51,214 bases of DNA from Bacteroidales bacterium (lineage in GTDB: Bacteria > Bacteroidota > Bacteroidia > Bacteroidales > GCA-2711565). Below, piece by piece: positions 35,434 to 44,254 of this stretch. Location: contig JANQLW010000030.1 in the NCBI GenBank assembly GCA_028280405.1, positions 1 through 51,214 on the forward strand, written 5' to 3'. Below the pieces are notes generated by a model. The model saw only the letters and a list, made by a program, of their open reading frames with translations, had not been told where the DNA came from and ran no database searches. Made by a program: the position numbers and the translations under genes. How positions within the stretch are numbered: the first letter of the stretch is position 1; each line of letters begins with the position of its first letter.

Positions 35434-36162
35434 ATGATTCATTTAGAAAATATTCATAAGTCCTATAAAACAGGAAGCAATGAGCTTCACGTTTTGAAAG
35501 GCATAAATTTGAATGTGGAGAAAGGGGAAATGGTTTCGGTCATGGGTTCTTCAGGATCAGGAAAGTCTACTTTATTAAATATCATTGGGCTATTAGATAA
35601 TCATGATAATGGCACTTATAAAATCGGAGAGCTGGAAATAAAGAAAATGAATGAAACCAAGGCTGCATTGTATAGAAATAAGATGCTTGGTTTTGTGTTT
35701 CAGTCGTTCAATTTAATTCCTTTTAAAAATGCCATGGAAAATGTTGCGCTTCCATTATACTATCAAAAGGTGAATCGTAAAAAACGTAATCGTATTGCTC
35801 TGGAATATCTGGAGAAAATGGGTTTATTGGATTGGGCGGATCATTTACCAAATGAATTATCAGGCGGACAGAAGCAAAGGCTTGCCATAGCAAGGGCACT
35901 CATTTCCAAACCTAAAATTATTCTTGCGGATGAACCAACCGGAGCTTTGGATTCTCAAACTTCTATGGAGGTAATGAGCATCCTTAAAGAAGTTAATGAA
36001 ATGGGAATTACCATATTGATCGTTACCCATGAACAAGACATTGCCGAACGTACCGATCGAATTATCCGCTTAAAAGATGGAATCATTGAGAAAGACATCT
36101 TTAATGGAGAATTAAAAAAACTTAGAGAAGAACAATTATTGGGTCAGGCCTTAAAAAATTAA
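35434..36162 (+). CDS. ABC transporter ATPase, MacB/LolD type
   Basis: A 242-aa ATPase for the adjoining permeases. Walker [10 protein letters not shown] near residues 38-46, Q-loop [16 protein letters not shown], signature LSGGQKQRL, Walker [14 protein letters not shown] and H-loop [10 protein letters not shown]. This is the mechanotransmission (MacB/LolD) subgroup by sequence. First gene of a four-gene operon (ATPase, permease, permease, adaptor) with gaps of 5-33 bp. Confidence 0.95.
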   Translation: MIHLENIHKSYKTGSNELHVLKGINLNVEKGEMVSVMGSSGSGKSTLLNIIGLLDNHDNGTYKIGELEIKKMNETKAALYRNKMLGFVFQSFNLIPFKNAMENVALPLYYQKVNRKKRNRIALEYLEKMGLLDWADHLPNELSGGQKQRLAIARALISKPKIILADEPTGALDSQTSMEVMSILKEVNEMGITILIVTHEQDIAERTDRIIRLKDGIIEKDIFNGELKKLREEQLLGQALKN

Positions 36163-36167
36163 GCATC

Positions 36168-37400
36168 ATGTTTGATATTGATAAGTGGCAGGAGATCTTT
36201 ATTACCATCAAGAAAAATAAGCTCAGGACTTTTCTTACCGGATTCAGTGTTGCCTGGGGAATTTTTATGCTGGTTGTGTTGCTGGGTTCCGGTTATGGGT
36301 TGGAAAACGGAGTTCGTAGCCAGTTCGAAGATGACGGTACAAAGATTATCGGTATCCATCGAGGCACTACTTCCAAAGATTTTGAAGGCTTGAAAGCCGG
36401 GCGATTAATTGAATTCACAAATGAAGACTATGAGATACTAAGCAAGTTAAATCAGGTGGAAAGAAGTACGGGCCGATTTACCATAGCCGGGGATTTACCT
36501 GTTTCTTATAAAAATGAATATGGTAATTTCAATATTTATGCAATCCATCCTCCATATGATTATGTCGCAGCTTCATTTGTAATTTCCGGGCGGTTCATTA
36601 ATGAAAAAGATATTCATGAAAAACGAAAAGTTATTTGTTTGGGCCGGCTGGTTAAGGAAGCCTTATTTAAGGAAAATGTTGACCCGGTTGGCCAATATGT
36701 TGAAATTAATGATGTAGCCTTTAAAGTTATTGGAGTATTTGATGATAAGAGTGGTGAAAGGGTGTTAAATCGTGTTTATATTCCTATTTCTACAGCTCAG
36801 GGAATATTTAGCAGAGGAAATTCTATGACCTCTATATACTTGATTTTTGATGATTATGATGTTGCTGCAAGTAAAAAAGTGGCTGCTGAAGTCAAAGAAA
36901 TATTAGCCAGAAGACACAATTTTTCCAAAGATGATCGTCGGGCAATAGATATAGATAATGGAATTCTGGATTTCAAACGCTTTTTGAACCTGTTTAAAAA
37001 TATCAGGCTCTTTATCTGGATCATTGGAATGGGAACAATCATTGCCGGAATTGTTGGGGTAAGTAATATCATGATGATCGTTGTAAAAGACAGAACCAAA
37101 GAACTGGGAATCCGCAAAGCTCTGGGTGCTTCTCCCTGGTCAGTGATTAGTTTAATACTACAGGAATCGATTTTAATTACTGCTTTTGCAGGATATGTTG
37201 GTTTGGTATTAGGAGTTGGCTTATTGGAACTGATGTCCTCAGCTTTGCCTGATATGGACTTCTTTTCTAAACCTCAGATAAATATGGATGTAGCGATTGG
37301 TGCTACCATCGTATTGATTTTATCGGGTGCATTAGCCGGATTCGTACCGGCGAAAAAAGCTGCCGGTGTAAAACCTGTAGTTGCTTTACGCGATGAATAA
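36168..37400 (+). CDS. MacB-like ABC permease 1
   Basis: A 410-aa FtsX/MacB-type permease starting FDIDKWQEIFITIKKNKLRT. One N-terminal helix, a periplasmic MacB_PCD domain and three C-terminal helices, ending in GFVPAKKAAGVKPVVALRDE. KDRTKELGIRKALGAS is the ATPase-coupling region. It shares its N-terminal IDKWQEIF pattern and overall layout with the next gene, indicating tandem duplication; the two may form a heterodimer. Confidence 0.92.
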   Translation: MFDIDKWQEIFITIKKNKLRTFLTGFSVAWGIFMLVVLLGSGYGLENGVRSQFEDDGTKIIGIHRGTTSKDFEGLKAGRLIEFTNEDYEILSKLNQVERSTGRFTIAGDLPVSYKNEYGNFNIYAIHPPYDYVAASFVISGRFINEKDIHEKRKVICLGRLVKEALFKENVDPVGQYVEINDVAFKVIGVFDDKSGERVLNRVYIPISTAQGIFSRGNSMTSIYLIFDDYDVAASKKVAAEVKEILARRHNFSKDDRRAIDIDNGILDFKRFLNLFKNIRLFIWIIGMGTIIAGIVGVSNIMMIVVKDRTKELGIRKALGASPWSVISLILQESILITAFAGYVGLVLGVGLLELMSSALPDMDFFSKPQINMDVAIGATIVLILSGALAGFVPAKKAAGVKPVVALRDE

Positions 37401-37410
37401 AACTTAAAAG

Positions 37411-38679
37411 ATGACATTAATAGATATAGATAAATGGCAAGAGATATTCCTAACGCTTAAGAAAAATAAGCTTAGAACCTTCTTTACCGCATTTGGTGTA
37501 TTTTGGGGCATCTTTATGCTGGTAGTCATGCTGGGTTCCGGGAGGGGTTTAAAAGATGCTGCTTATGGAGGCTTGGGAAAACTTATGACCAATAGCGTAT
37601 TTATTGCTCCCGACCGTACTTCTATTTCCTATAATGGTTTTCCTAAAGGAAGGATTTATAATTTCACCAATGATGATACGGAAGCTATTTTAAAAAGAAT
37701 TCCTGAAGTGGCTTACCTTGCTCCTGAAACCAGGGGTTTTTCAAATGGGATCAATAATGTAGTTAGGGGAAAACGGGTAGGAAGTTTCTTTGCCAGCGGA
37801 CAATATCCTGATGTCAATATAATTAATCCGGTTCAGATTTTAAAGGGTAGATTCGTAAATGAACTGGATATCAAAGAACTTAGAAAGGTAGCTGTAATTG
37901 GCGAACGTGTAGTTGAAGAAATGTATGATAAAGATGAAGAACCAATTGGTACTACACTCAGAATAGGCGGAGTTTATTTCACAGTAGTGGGAACGTTTAA
38001 ATCATATCGAAGCGATAATAATGGAGGCGAAAGAGATAACAAACGGATTTATCTTCCTTTTACTACTGTTCAGAAAGCGTTCAACCAGGGCAATATTGTT
38101 CAGGGCTATGCTATTACGACTCAAGCAGGTATTTCAGCTTCGCTTGTTGAAAAGAAAGTAAAAAAACTATTGAGAGAAAGACATGATATTCATCCGGATG
38201 ATAAACGAGCTTTTGACAGTGATAACCTGGAAGAAGAATTTAAAGAATTTGAAATGCTCTTTAACGGTATCAATGGATTAATCTGGATTGTGGGTATCGG
38301 AACTTTAATGGCCGGGGTGATTGGAGTTAGTAATATCATGGTAATCGTCATTAAAGAACGAACCAAAGAGTTTGGAATAAAAAGAGCTGTGGGAGCCACT
38401 CCGTTTAAAATCATTCTGCAGGTTATTCAGGAGTCTGTATTTCTAACCACTTTTGCGGGCTATTTCGGGCTGGCTATCGGTGTTGGATTGCTTGAGCTAA
38501 TTAGTTATGCAATGACGCAATCTGGTGCCGATACCGAAATGTTTTCAAATCCTATGATCGATTTTAATAAAGCCATCACAGCCCTGATCATATTAATTGT
38601 GGCCGGTTTGTTTGCCGGGTTTATTCCTGCAAAAAGGGCTGTTAGTATGAAGCCGATTGAGGCTTTGCACGATGAATAG
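37411..38679 (+). CDS. MacB-like ABC permease 2
   Basis: A 422-aa paralogue of the preceding permease (IDIDKWQEIFLTLKKNKLRT at the N terminus, KERTKEFGIKRAVGAT in the coupling region, GFIPAKRAVSMKPIEALHDE at the end). Topology as for MacB: one plus three helices around a periplasmic domain. It lies 10 bp after permease 1 and 33 bp before the adaptor gene. Confidence 0.92.
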   Translation: MTLIDIDKWQEIFLTLKKNKLRTFFTAFGVFWGIFMLVVMLGSGRGLKDAAYGGLGKLMTNSVFIAPDRTSISYNGFPKGRIYNFTNDDTEAILKRIPEVAYLAPETRGFSNGINNVVRGKRVGSFFASGQYPDVNIINPVQILKGRFVNELDIKELRKVAVIGERVVEEMYDKDEEPIGTTLRIGGVYFTVVGTFKSYRSDNNGGERDNKRIYLPFTTVQKAFNQGNIVQGYAITTQAGISASLVEKKVKKLLRERHDIHPDDKRAFDSDNLEEEFKEFEMLFNGINGLIWIVGIGTLMAGVIGVSNIMVIVIKERTKEFGIKRAVGATPFKIILQVIQESVFLTTFAGYFGLAIGVGLLELISYAMTQSGADTEMFSNPMIDFNKAITALIILIVAGLFAGFIPAKRAVSMKPIEALHDE

Positions 38680-38712
38680 AAAATAAAAATATGAACCAAA
38701 ATATATAGAAAG

Positions 38713-39798
38713 ATGAAAACCTTTATAAAAGCATTTTTTGGAATTGTGATCGTAGGAGCTTTTCTTTATACCATTTACTTTTTATACAATAAATCAAAAC
38801 AAGAACGGATCGTATATAAAACTGAATCTCCGGAAAAAGTTAGCATTGTTAAGAAAACCGTAGCCACCGGTAAAGTGGTTCCACGCATGGAAATTGATAT
38901 CGTTCCTCAGGTATCAGGTATTATTGAAAAACTTTATGTGGAAGAAGGGCAACAAATTAATAAAGGTGATCTGATCGCGAAGATCAGGATCATCCCCAAT
39001 ATGGTGAATTTAAATAATGCTGAATCCCGATTGAACAGAGCTAAAATCAGCTTGAAGAATGCTAAAATAAATTTCAATCGCCAAAAGAAATTATTTGATG
39101 ATGGCGTCATTGCTGAAAGTGTATTGGATGAGTACGAGTTAACTTTTAGAACAGCGAAAGAAGAAGTAACTGCAGCTGAGAATAATCTTGAGCTTATTAA
39201 AGAAGGACAACTAAAAGGTTCAAATAAAGAAACAAATACTTTGGTAAGGGCTACTGTCTCAGGTATGGTGTTGGATGTTCCTGTGGAGATTGGAAATTCT
39301 GTCATTGAATCTAATACCTTTAATGCAGGAACTACTATTGCTAAAGTAGCTGATATGAATGATATGGTCTTCGAAGGAAAAATAGATGAAACCGAAGTCG
39401 GTAAAATTAAGGAAGGCATGTCTTTAATTCTTACTGTAGGTGCCATTGAGGATGTGAAGTTTGATGCTGTACTGGAATTTATTGCTCCAAAAGGAAAAGA
39501 AGAAAATGGAGCCATCCAGTTTGAAATCAAGGCCAATGTAGAATTAAAAAAAGACCAGTTTATTCGTGCAGGATATAGTGCCAATGCTGATATTGTATTG
39601 GATAAAACAGAAAAACCGGTGCTTGCCATTCAGGAAGGTTTGCTTCATATAAAAGGCGATTCTACCTATGTTGAAGTGGAAGTTGCACCACAGCAATTTG
39701 AAAAAAGAATAGTAAAAACAGGTTTATCAGATGGTATTAATATTGAAATTAAGGAAGGTTTGAAGGCGAATGATAAGATTAAGGTGAAGACGAGCTAA
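38713..39798 (+). CDS. MacA/HlyD-type periplasmic adaptor
   Basis: A 361-aa membrane-fusion protein: N-terminal anchor helix (about 7-25), a biotinyl-lipoyl half-motif (VSGIIEKLYVEEGQQINKGDLIAKI near 64-88), an alpha-helical hairpin (NNAESRLNRAKISLKNA), the second lipoyl half (RATVSGMVLDVPVEIGNSV), and beta-barrel domains. Completes the tripartite MacAB-like exporter; no TolC-type channel is in the window. Substrate unknown. Confidence 0.93.
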   Translation: MKTFIKAFFGIVIVGAFLYTIYFLYNKSKQERIVYKTESPEKVSIVKKTVATGKVVPRMEIDIVPQVSGIIEKLYVEEGQQINKGDLIAKIRIIPNMVNLNNAESRLNRAKISLKNAKINFNRQKKLFDDGVIAESVLDEYELTFRTAKEEVTAAENNLELIKEGQLKGSNKETNTLVRATVSGMVLDVPVEIGNSVIESNTFNAGTTIAKVADMNDMVFEGKIDETEVGKIKEGMSLILTVGAIEDVKFDAVLEFIAPKGKEENGAIQFEIKANVELKKDQFIRAGYSANADIVLDKTEKPVLAIQEGLLHIKGDSTYVEVEVAPQQFEKRIVKTGLSDGINIEIKEGLKANDKIKVKTS

Positions 39799-39915
39799 GA
39801 TGTAAGTTAGTTATGCAGTTATGCGGTTGTGCAGTTCATCAATACGAAACAGAACAACCGGATAGTCATATTAGTGTTTATCTATTAATGTGCCTGCTTT
39901 CGACAATCTGCTATA

Positions 39916-39945
39916 AAAAAAGACCTCTTTTTAGAGGTCTTTTTT
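39916..39945. terminator. Bidirectional intrinsic terminator
   Basis: AAAAAAGACCTC (39916-39927) pairs with GAGGTCTTTTTT (39934-39945). A-run and T-run flank a GACCTC stem, so it can end both the efflux operon (+) and the convergent peptidase gene (-). The clearest intrinsic terminator in the window. The stretch just before it (about 39808-39838) contains short near-repeats of GTTATGCAGTT. Confidence 0.88.
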
Positions 39946-39991
39946 ATTTCTTCGCGCAGGGCTGCGCTCCTTTGTGATCTTTGCGTAACAA

Positions 39992-42106
39992 TTATTCTTT
40001 CAATAATCCACGGCTTTTCAATAATGGTTCAATCTTCGGATCACGGCCACGGAAATTTCTGTACATTTCAGCAGGATCCTTCAGCCCATTAGGTGCCAAT
40101 ACGGTTTTACGATAGCGTTCGGCCAGCTCTTTATTAAATAAGCTCGTTTCTTTGAAAGCTTCAAATCCGTCATTATCTAAAATACCTGACCAGATATAGC
40201 TATAATATCCTGCAGAATATCCACTTGCAAAAATGTGGTTGAAGTAAGTCGTTCGATATCTTGAAGTGATTTCCGGGATTAACTTTTTCTTTGCAAAAAA
40301 CTCTTTTTCGAATTTTTCGATATCCAGGTCTTTTTCTTCAGTCATTGAATAATAAGCCATATCCAATAATGCGGCAGCTAAGTATTCAACAGTAATAAAT
40401 CCTTGATTGAACAGGCTCGATTTTTGAATTTTCTCAATTAATTCATCAGGAATTACTTCTCCGGTTTCATAATGTTTAGCATATACTTTTAAAACAGCAG
40501 GTTCCAATGCCCAGTGTTCCATAATTTGAGCCGGGAATTCTGTAAAATCTCTTGAACGGAAACTGGTTTGGTATCTGATATTAGAGAATAAACCGTCCAA
40601 TCCATGTCCAAACTCGTGGAATAATGTAGTAACCTCATTTGTACTTAATAATGCAGGTACATCATCTGTTGGCTTGGTGAAGTTACAATTGATATTCATT
40701 ACCGGTTGGATCGGATTTCCGTCATTATAATTATAAGAACGATAAGCTCCACACCAGGCCCCCCCACGTTTACTTGCTCTTGGGTGATAATCCATATACA
40801 TTACGCCTAAATGAGTTCCGTCTGCTCTTTTTACTTCAAAGGCTTCTGCATCCGGATGAGGTTTCGGAATATCTGTTAACTCGGTCATGGTAACACCGAA
40901 TAACTGATTAATGGTATAGAATAAACCTTCTTTTACTGCTTCCAGTGAGAAATACGGACGAATTTGTCCTTCATCGAAATTATACTTAGCCTGACGAACT
41001 TTCTCCGCATAATACCACCAGTCCCATCCGGCAATTTTGAATTTTCCACGTTCGGCATCTACGATCGCTTGCATATCTTTCACCTCTTGCTTTGCAACTT
41101 CAAGAGCAGGCCACCAGATTTTATCCAGGAACTCATCAACATTTTTGGCATTTTTTGCCATTCGGTTACCCAATACAATATCGGCATGACTCTTATAACC
41201 TAAAATATTCGCTTTGCGTAAACGAAGCTTTACGATGTCGGAAGCTATTTTTTTATTATCAAATTCGTTATTATTATTTCCACGATTGATATATGCCTTG
41301 TAAAGTTTTTCTCTTAAATTTCTTTTCTTTGAATAAGTTAAGAATGGATACATACTCGGGCGATGTGTTGTAAATAACCATTTGCCTTCCTGTCCGGCTT
41401 CTTTGGCTGCTTTTGCTCCGGCAGCCCTGATTCCTTGTGGTAATCCTTCAAGATCTTTTTCATTGTCGATGAACATTTGATAGGCATTGGTTTCGGCTTG
41501 CAGGTTTTGTCCAAATTTTAAAGTTAAAAGAGACAGTTCTTTATTTACAGTTTTAAGCTTTTCTTTTTCCGTATCAGTTAAGTTAGCACCACTTTTCACA
41601 AAACCTTCATAAAGATTATTTAAAAGATAAAGTTGGTCAGGATCCAATTTTAACTGATCTTTTTGCTCATATACTGCTTTTATTCTTTTAAAAAGATTAG
41701 GATTTAAAGCAATTTCATCTCTGTGAACTGATAATAATGGAGAAGCTTCTTCTGCAATATTATTTAATCCATCATTGGTATTAGCACTTTTCAAAGCATA
41801 AAAAACACGGGTTACTCTACTCAAAAATTTACCAGTTTTGGTGTAGGCTTCAATCGTATTTTCAAAATTTGGTTTTTCGGGATTATCAATAATAGCCTGA
41901 ATCTCTGCTTTTTCTTGTCTGATACCTTCTTTAAATGCCGGCATATAATGTGTCGTATCAATTTTGTCGAAAGGAGGTACATCAAATGGAGTATTGTATG
42001 CTCCAAAAAATGGATTCGCAGGAGATTCGTTTTTCTTTTCCGTGCCGGTATTACATGCCATTGCTATAATACATAAAGCACACATTGTTAATGTCAGTTT
42101 TTTCAT
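39992..42106 (-). CDS. dcp: M3 family peptidyl-dipeptidase (Dcp-like lipoprotein)
   Basis: Zinc metallopeptidase that removes dipeptides from C termini of oligopeptides. The 704-aa protein has a signal sequence with lipobox IAMAC (Cys18), so it is likely lipid-anchored in the envelope. The M3 site is LFHEFGHGLDG near 492-502 (HExxH), with the third ligand Glu in EFPAQIMEHW downstream. GRDPKIEPLL near the C terminus fits Dcp. Single gene between a shared terminator and a 430-bp gap. Confidence 0.93.
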   Translation of the reverse strand: MKKLTLTMCALCIIAMACNTGTEKKNESPANPFFGAYNTPFDVPPFDKIDTTHYMPAFKEGIRQEKAEIQAIIDNPEKPNFENTIEAYTKTGKFLSRVTRVFYALKSANTNDGLNNIAEEASPLLSVHRDEIALNPNLFKRIKAVYEQKDQLKLDPDQLYLLNNLYEGFVKSGANLTDTEKEKLKTVNKELSLLTLKFGQNLQAETNAYQMFIDNEKDLEGLPQGIRAAGAKAAKEAGQEGKWLFTTHRPSMYPFLTYSKKRNLREKLYKAYINRGNNNNEFDNKKIASDIVKLRLRKANILGYKSHADIVLGNRMAKNAKNVDEFLDKIWWPALEVAKQEVKDMQAIVDAERGKFKIAGWDWWYYAEKVRQAKYNFDEGQIRPYFSLEAVKEGLFYTINQLFGVTMTELTDIPKPHPDAEAFEVKRADGTHLGVMYMDYHPRASKRGGAWCGAYRSYNYNDGNPIQPVMNINCNFTKPTDDVPALLSTNEVTTLFHEFGHGLDGLFSNIRYQTSFRSRDFTEFPAQIMEHWALEPAVLKVYAKHYETGEVIPDELIEKIQKSSLFNQGFITVEYLAAALLDMAYYSMTEEKDLDIEKFEKEFFAKKKLIPEITSRYRTTYFNHIFASGYSAGYYSYIWSGILDNDGFEAFKETSLFNKELAERYRKTVLAPNGLKDPAEMYRNFRGRDPKIEPLLKSRGLLKE

Positions 42107-42539
42107 GGGTTTTATTTTGATGTTAAAATAGTGGACTAAAATTATGAAATTCAGATGAACTTAATAAGATTCTTTAGCATTAATCGACCATCAACAGAAA
42201 GTTGTCGATATATTTTTATTGGTTGGATAATCCCCTCCTTTTTGATAATAAATTCAATTCAATTTATTTAGTATGGTTATAAATAAGCATAAAAAAATAA
42301 ATTTTTTCACCCACTTTTAATTAATTAGTTGTTATGTATCTAGAAAGATTAAGTATATAGTTCTGTATTTAATTTTAAAAGCAATAAAAATCACGTTTTT
42401 ACTCCCCTAAGTGTTTTTTATTCTTTTTCTGTAAGGAAGGTATTGTCTAAATCAAGGTCAATACAAAAGAATAGTTAGCAATCAATTACATAATCTTATT
42501 CAATTATGAGATTCAGAGTCCTAATATAATTTCTTACAA
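42107..42539. other. Intergenic region, nothing recognised
   Basis: About 430 bp of AT-rich sequence between the divergent peptidase and Trx-DUF1573 genes. Promoters for both must lie here, but no strong motif, inverted repeat, RNA gene or small ORF was identified, and no structured leader of the kind seen at 43648. Confidence 0.5.
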
Positions 42540-43598
42540 ATGAAAAAAACTTATCTATTTTCAATGCTTTCGCTTATCCTATTTTCTTGTACCAAAGTGG
42601 AATTTTCTGAATTTGGTATAAAAGATGCTTTTATACTGGCAGAAAGCACAAAGAAAAAAGTATTTATTGTCGTTGGTAGTGACGATTGTAAACGATGTGA
42701 AAAATATGTTCAATCTTTAAATAAGGATTCGGATGCAAAAAAAATCCTGAACGAAGAATTCATATGTTTAAAAGTAAACCAGGATGAAAACTCAGGTAGA
42801 GAGTTTTCACAGATCACAGGCTGTGCCTTTTTCCCCTATTCTTGTTTTTTTGATCATCATGGAAATTTATTGAACATCAGAATCGGGGATAAAGCTTTTG
42901 ATTTTAACAATATTGAAGGCAATGCAATAAATATTTATACTTACCGCGAATTGTTCAATCTTCCTGTTTCTTTTGAAGCCTATAAAAAAAGAGTCTCCTT
43001 AAGCATGAAATCCTGGTTAATGAGGAGTAAAGAGAACCAAAGCAAACCAAGCATTGAAAAGGCTTTAATGCTTTGCAAACAATCCATCGAAATACATCCG
43101 TACCCTTACAATCTATATGCTGCAACAACACTGGCCAGAGTTTTGAATGACACATTATTCATTAAGAAGTATCAAACAAAATTTAAAGAAATTTATACTC
43201 CTTATGATGATTTTCTATTTTCTGATTTAAGAACAAAACTGGGTGTTTCTTTAGGTGGATATATTTCCCCAAAGAAAAACCCCAATATAGATTACAAATT
43301 TTCAAAAGATTTACTAAACCTTGGCAGGCTTAAGTATAAATCCAAAGAAAAATTTAAATGTGAAATTACCAATACAGGCAAACAACCCTTAATTATAAAG
43401 TTGGCAAGAGCAAGTTGTTCCTGTGCCGATTTAGAGTGGACAAAAAAACCGATCATGCCCAATGAAAAAGGCTTTGTAAAAGGTGTCTTTCATGCCAAAA
43501 AGAAAGGCCGTTTTTATAAACAGATTTTTATCCATCTGAGCTCTAAAGTTGTTCCGATGAGTACGGTTGGGATACAAGGCTTTGTGGAAAAGAACTAA
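42540..43598 (+). CDS. Lipoprotein fusing a thioredoxin-like domain to DUF1573
   Basis: A 352-aa protein. Lipobox LFSC (Cys17) follows the signal sequence. A thioredoxin-7-like domain carries VGSDDCKRCEKY with redox pair CKRC at 50-53 and cis-Pro FPYS near 98-101. A helical middle is followed by a C-terminal DUF1573 Ig-like domain (CEITNTGKQPLIIK onwards, with ASCSC near 294-298). DUF1573 occurs widely in Bacteroidota envelope proteins. The last 20 codons reappear as a remnant at 46100. It heads the region of cassettes 3-5, and the second leader copy begins 50 bp after its stop. Confidence 0.85.
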   Translation: MKKTYLFSMLSLILFSCTKVEFSEFGIKDAFILAESTKKKVFIVVGSDDCKRCEKYVQSLNKDSDAKKILNEEFICLKVNQDENSGREFSQITGCAFFPYSCFFDHHGNLLNIRIGDKAFDFNNIEGNAINIYTYRELFNLPVSFEAYKKRVSLSMKSWLMRSKENQSKPSIEKALMLCKQSIEIHPYPYNLYAATTLARVLNDTLFIKKYQTKFKEIYTPYDDFLFSDLRTKLGVSLGGYISPKKNPNIDYKFSKDLLNLGRLKYKSKEKFKCEITNTGKQPLIIKLARASCSCADLEWTKKPIMPNEKGFVKGVFHAKKKGRFYKQIFIHLSSKVVPMSTVGIQGFVEKN

Positions 43599-43643
43599 AC
43601 GTTAAAAACTAAAAAATGAATAATAATATAAACCGATGAAAAA

Positions 43644-43764
43644 GGGAGTGTAGCAAGCATGTTTCAAAACCAGGCTACACCCCGGACTCATCTACCTTAA
43701 AAAAAGGAGGTGAATATGCAAATATAGGATATAAAATGAATTTAAAACTTAGCCTGTAAGCTAA
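43644..43764 (+). promoter_or_regulatory. Structured RNA leader, copy 3
   Basis: Stem 1: GTGTAGC (43648-43654) with GCTACAC (43674-43680), extendable by GG/CC beyond a mismatched A. CCTT (43695-43698) may pair with AAGG (43704-43707) at the Shine-Dalgarno sequence. A micro-ORF follows, and stem 3 is TTAGC (43749-43753) with GCTAA (43760-43764). Same order of parts as copies 1 and 2 with unrelated stem sequences. Peptide 3 begins 109 nt later. Confidence 0.72.
43703..43727 (+). promoter_or_regulatory. Near-perfect Shine-Dalgarno plus micro-ORF (M-Q-I-stop), leader 3
   Basis: AAAGGAGGTGA matches 11 consecutive bases complementary to the expected 16S rRNA 3' tail, with 5 nt between AGGAGG and ATG in good spacing, followed by ATG CAA ATA TAG (43716-43727). 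This is the strongest Shine-Dalgarno signal noticed in the window. Confidence 0.65.
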
Positions 43765-43873
43765 ATTATACCAATTAAAATTCCAGCTGATTTGTATACA
43801 CCAATGTTACAAATCGGGATTAAAACAGGCAATAAATAATTAAAGTAAATACTAATTTAATAAACAGATCAAA

Positions 43874-44197
43874 ATGAAAAATTTTATAAAAGTTTTAATA
43901 GTAGTATGTTTTTGTGCAGCAGCACTTTTTGTTTATGCGGATGGAGGATTGAATGAGCCATGTATTGACGGATACTTATGTGAAGATGGCTTGACTTGTC
44001 ATGAAGGGGTCTGTATTGAAATAGGAATATGTGCTAATATTAGCTTCTATGCCTCGAGTGGGTACACGTTAGATCCTGATACAAAAAAAATTTGTCGCGT
44101 CGATGGTATTCCGTGTGGTATTGAAGAAAGATGTGGTCGGGATCCAAATTCAACAGACTCTTGCCAATCAACTATATGTGCAAATTATTGTGACTAA
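43874..44197 (+). CDS. Secreted cysteine-rich peptide 3 (GLxEPC type)
   Basis: A 107-aa precursor with signal peptide ending VYA (residue 22). The mature form is about 85 aa, begins DGGLNEPCIDGYLC and has 11 cysteines. The N-terminal core follows C-x5-C-x5-C-x4-C. An odd Cys count implies at least one free thiol, dimerisation or a metal site. The first 70 bp of the mature coding region are nearly identical to those of peptide 5. The pattern resembles small disulfide-knot modules, but no family is recognised. Next come a hairpin, a propeller lipoprotein and a CxxC protein. Confidence 0.72.
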   Translation: MKNFIKVLIVVCFCAAALFVYADGGLNEPCIDGYLCEDGLTCHEGVCIEIGICANISFYASSGYTLDPDTKKICRVDGIPCGIEERCGRDPNSTDSCQSTICANYCD

Positions 44198-44206
44198 GAA
44201 TAAAAA

Positions 44207-44225
44207 AGGGGGGAATCTCCTCCCT
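44207..44225 (+). terminator. Hairpin between peptide 3 and propeller gene
   Basis: AGGGGGG (44207-44213) pairs with CCTCCCT (44219-44225) including one G-U pair around a 5-nt loop; a T-rich stretch follows (CTTTCTATGTTATTTTT). Weak to moderate terminator, located 9 bp after the peptide stop codon. Confidence 0.55.
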
Positions 44226-44254
44226 CTTTCTATGTTATTTTTAAAACTATTTAT

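Larger units (their letters stand above)
43528..43765 (+). repeat. Direct repeat, copy A (DUF1573 tail plus RNA leader)
   Basis: This stretch, from the last codons of the Trx-DUF1573 gene through leader copy 3, is duplicated at about 46100-46341. The core from AAACCGATGAA to the micro-ORF (about 90 nt) differs only by an added C and, at its end, a one-base insertion. Divergence grows towards both ends. It is the molecular footprint of the duplication that made cassette 4. Confidence 0.85.

Noticed and set aside
38934-39629. 231-aa minus-strand ORF opposite the MacA-like gene
   Set aside because: Shadow of a well-supported adaptor gene; composition is serine/phenylalanine-rich without a recognisable domain.
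44207-44225. Peptide 3 hairpin as a strong terminator
   Set aside because: Short stem with a G-U pair and an imperfect T-rich tail, so I list it only as a weak or partial terminator.
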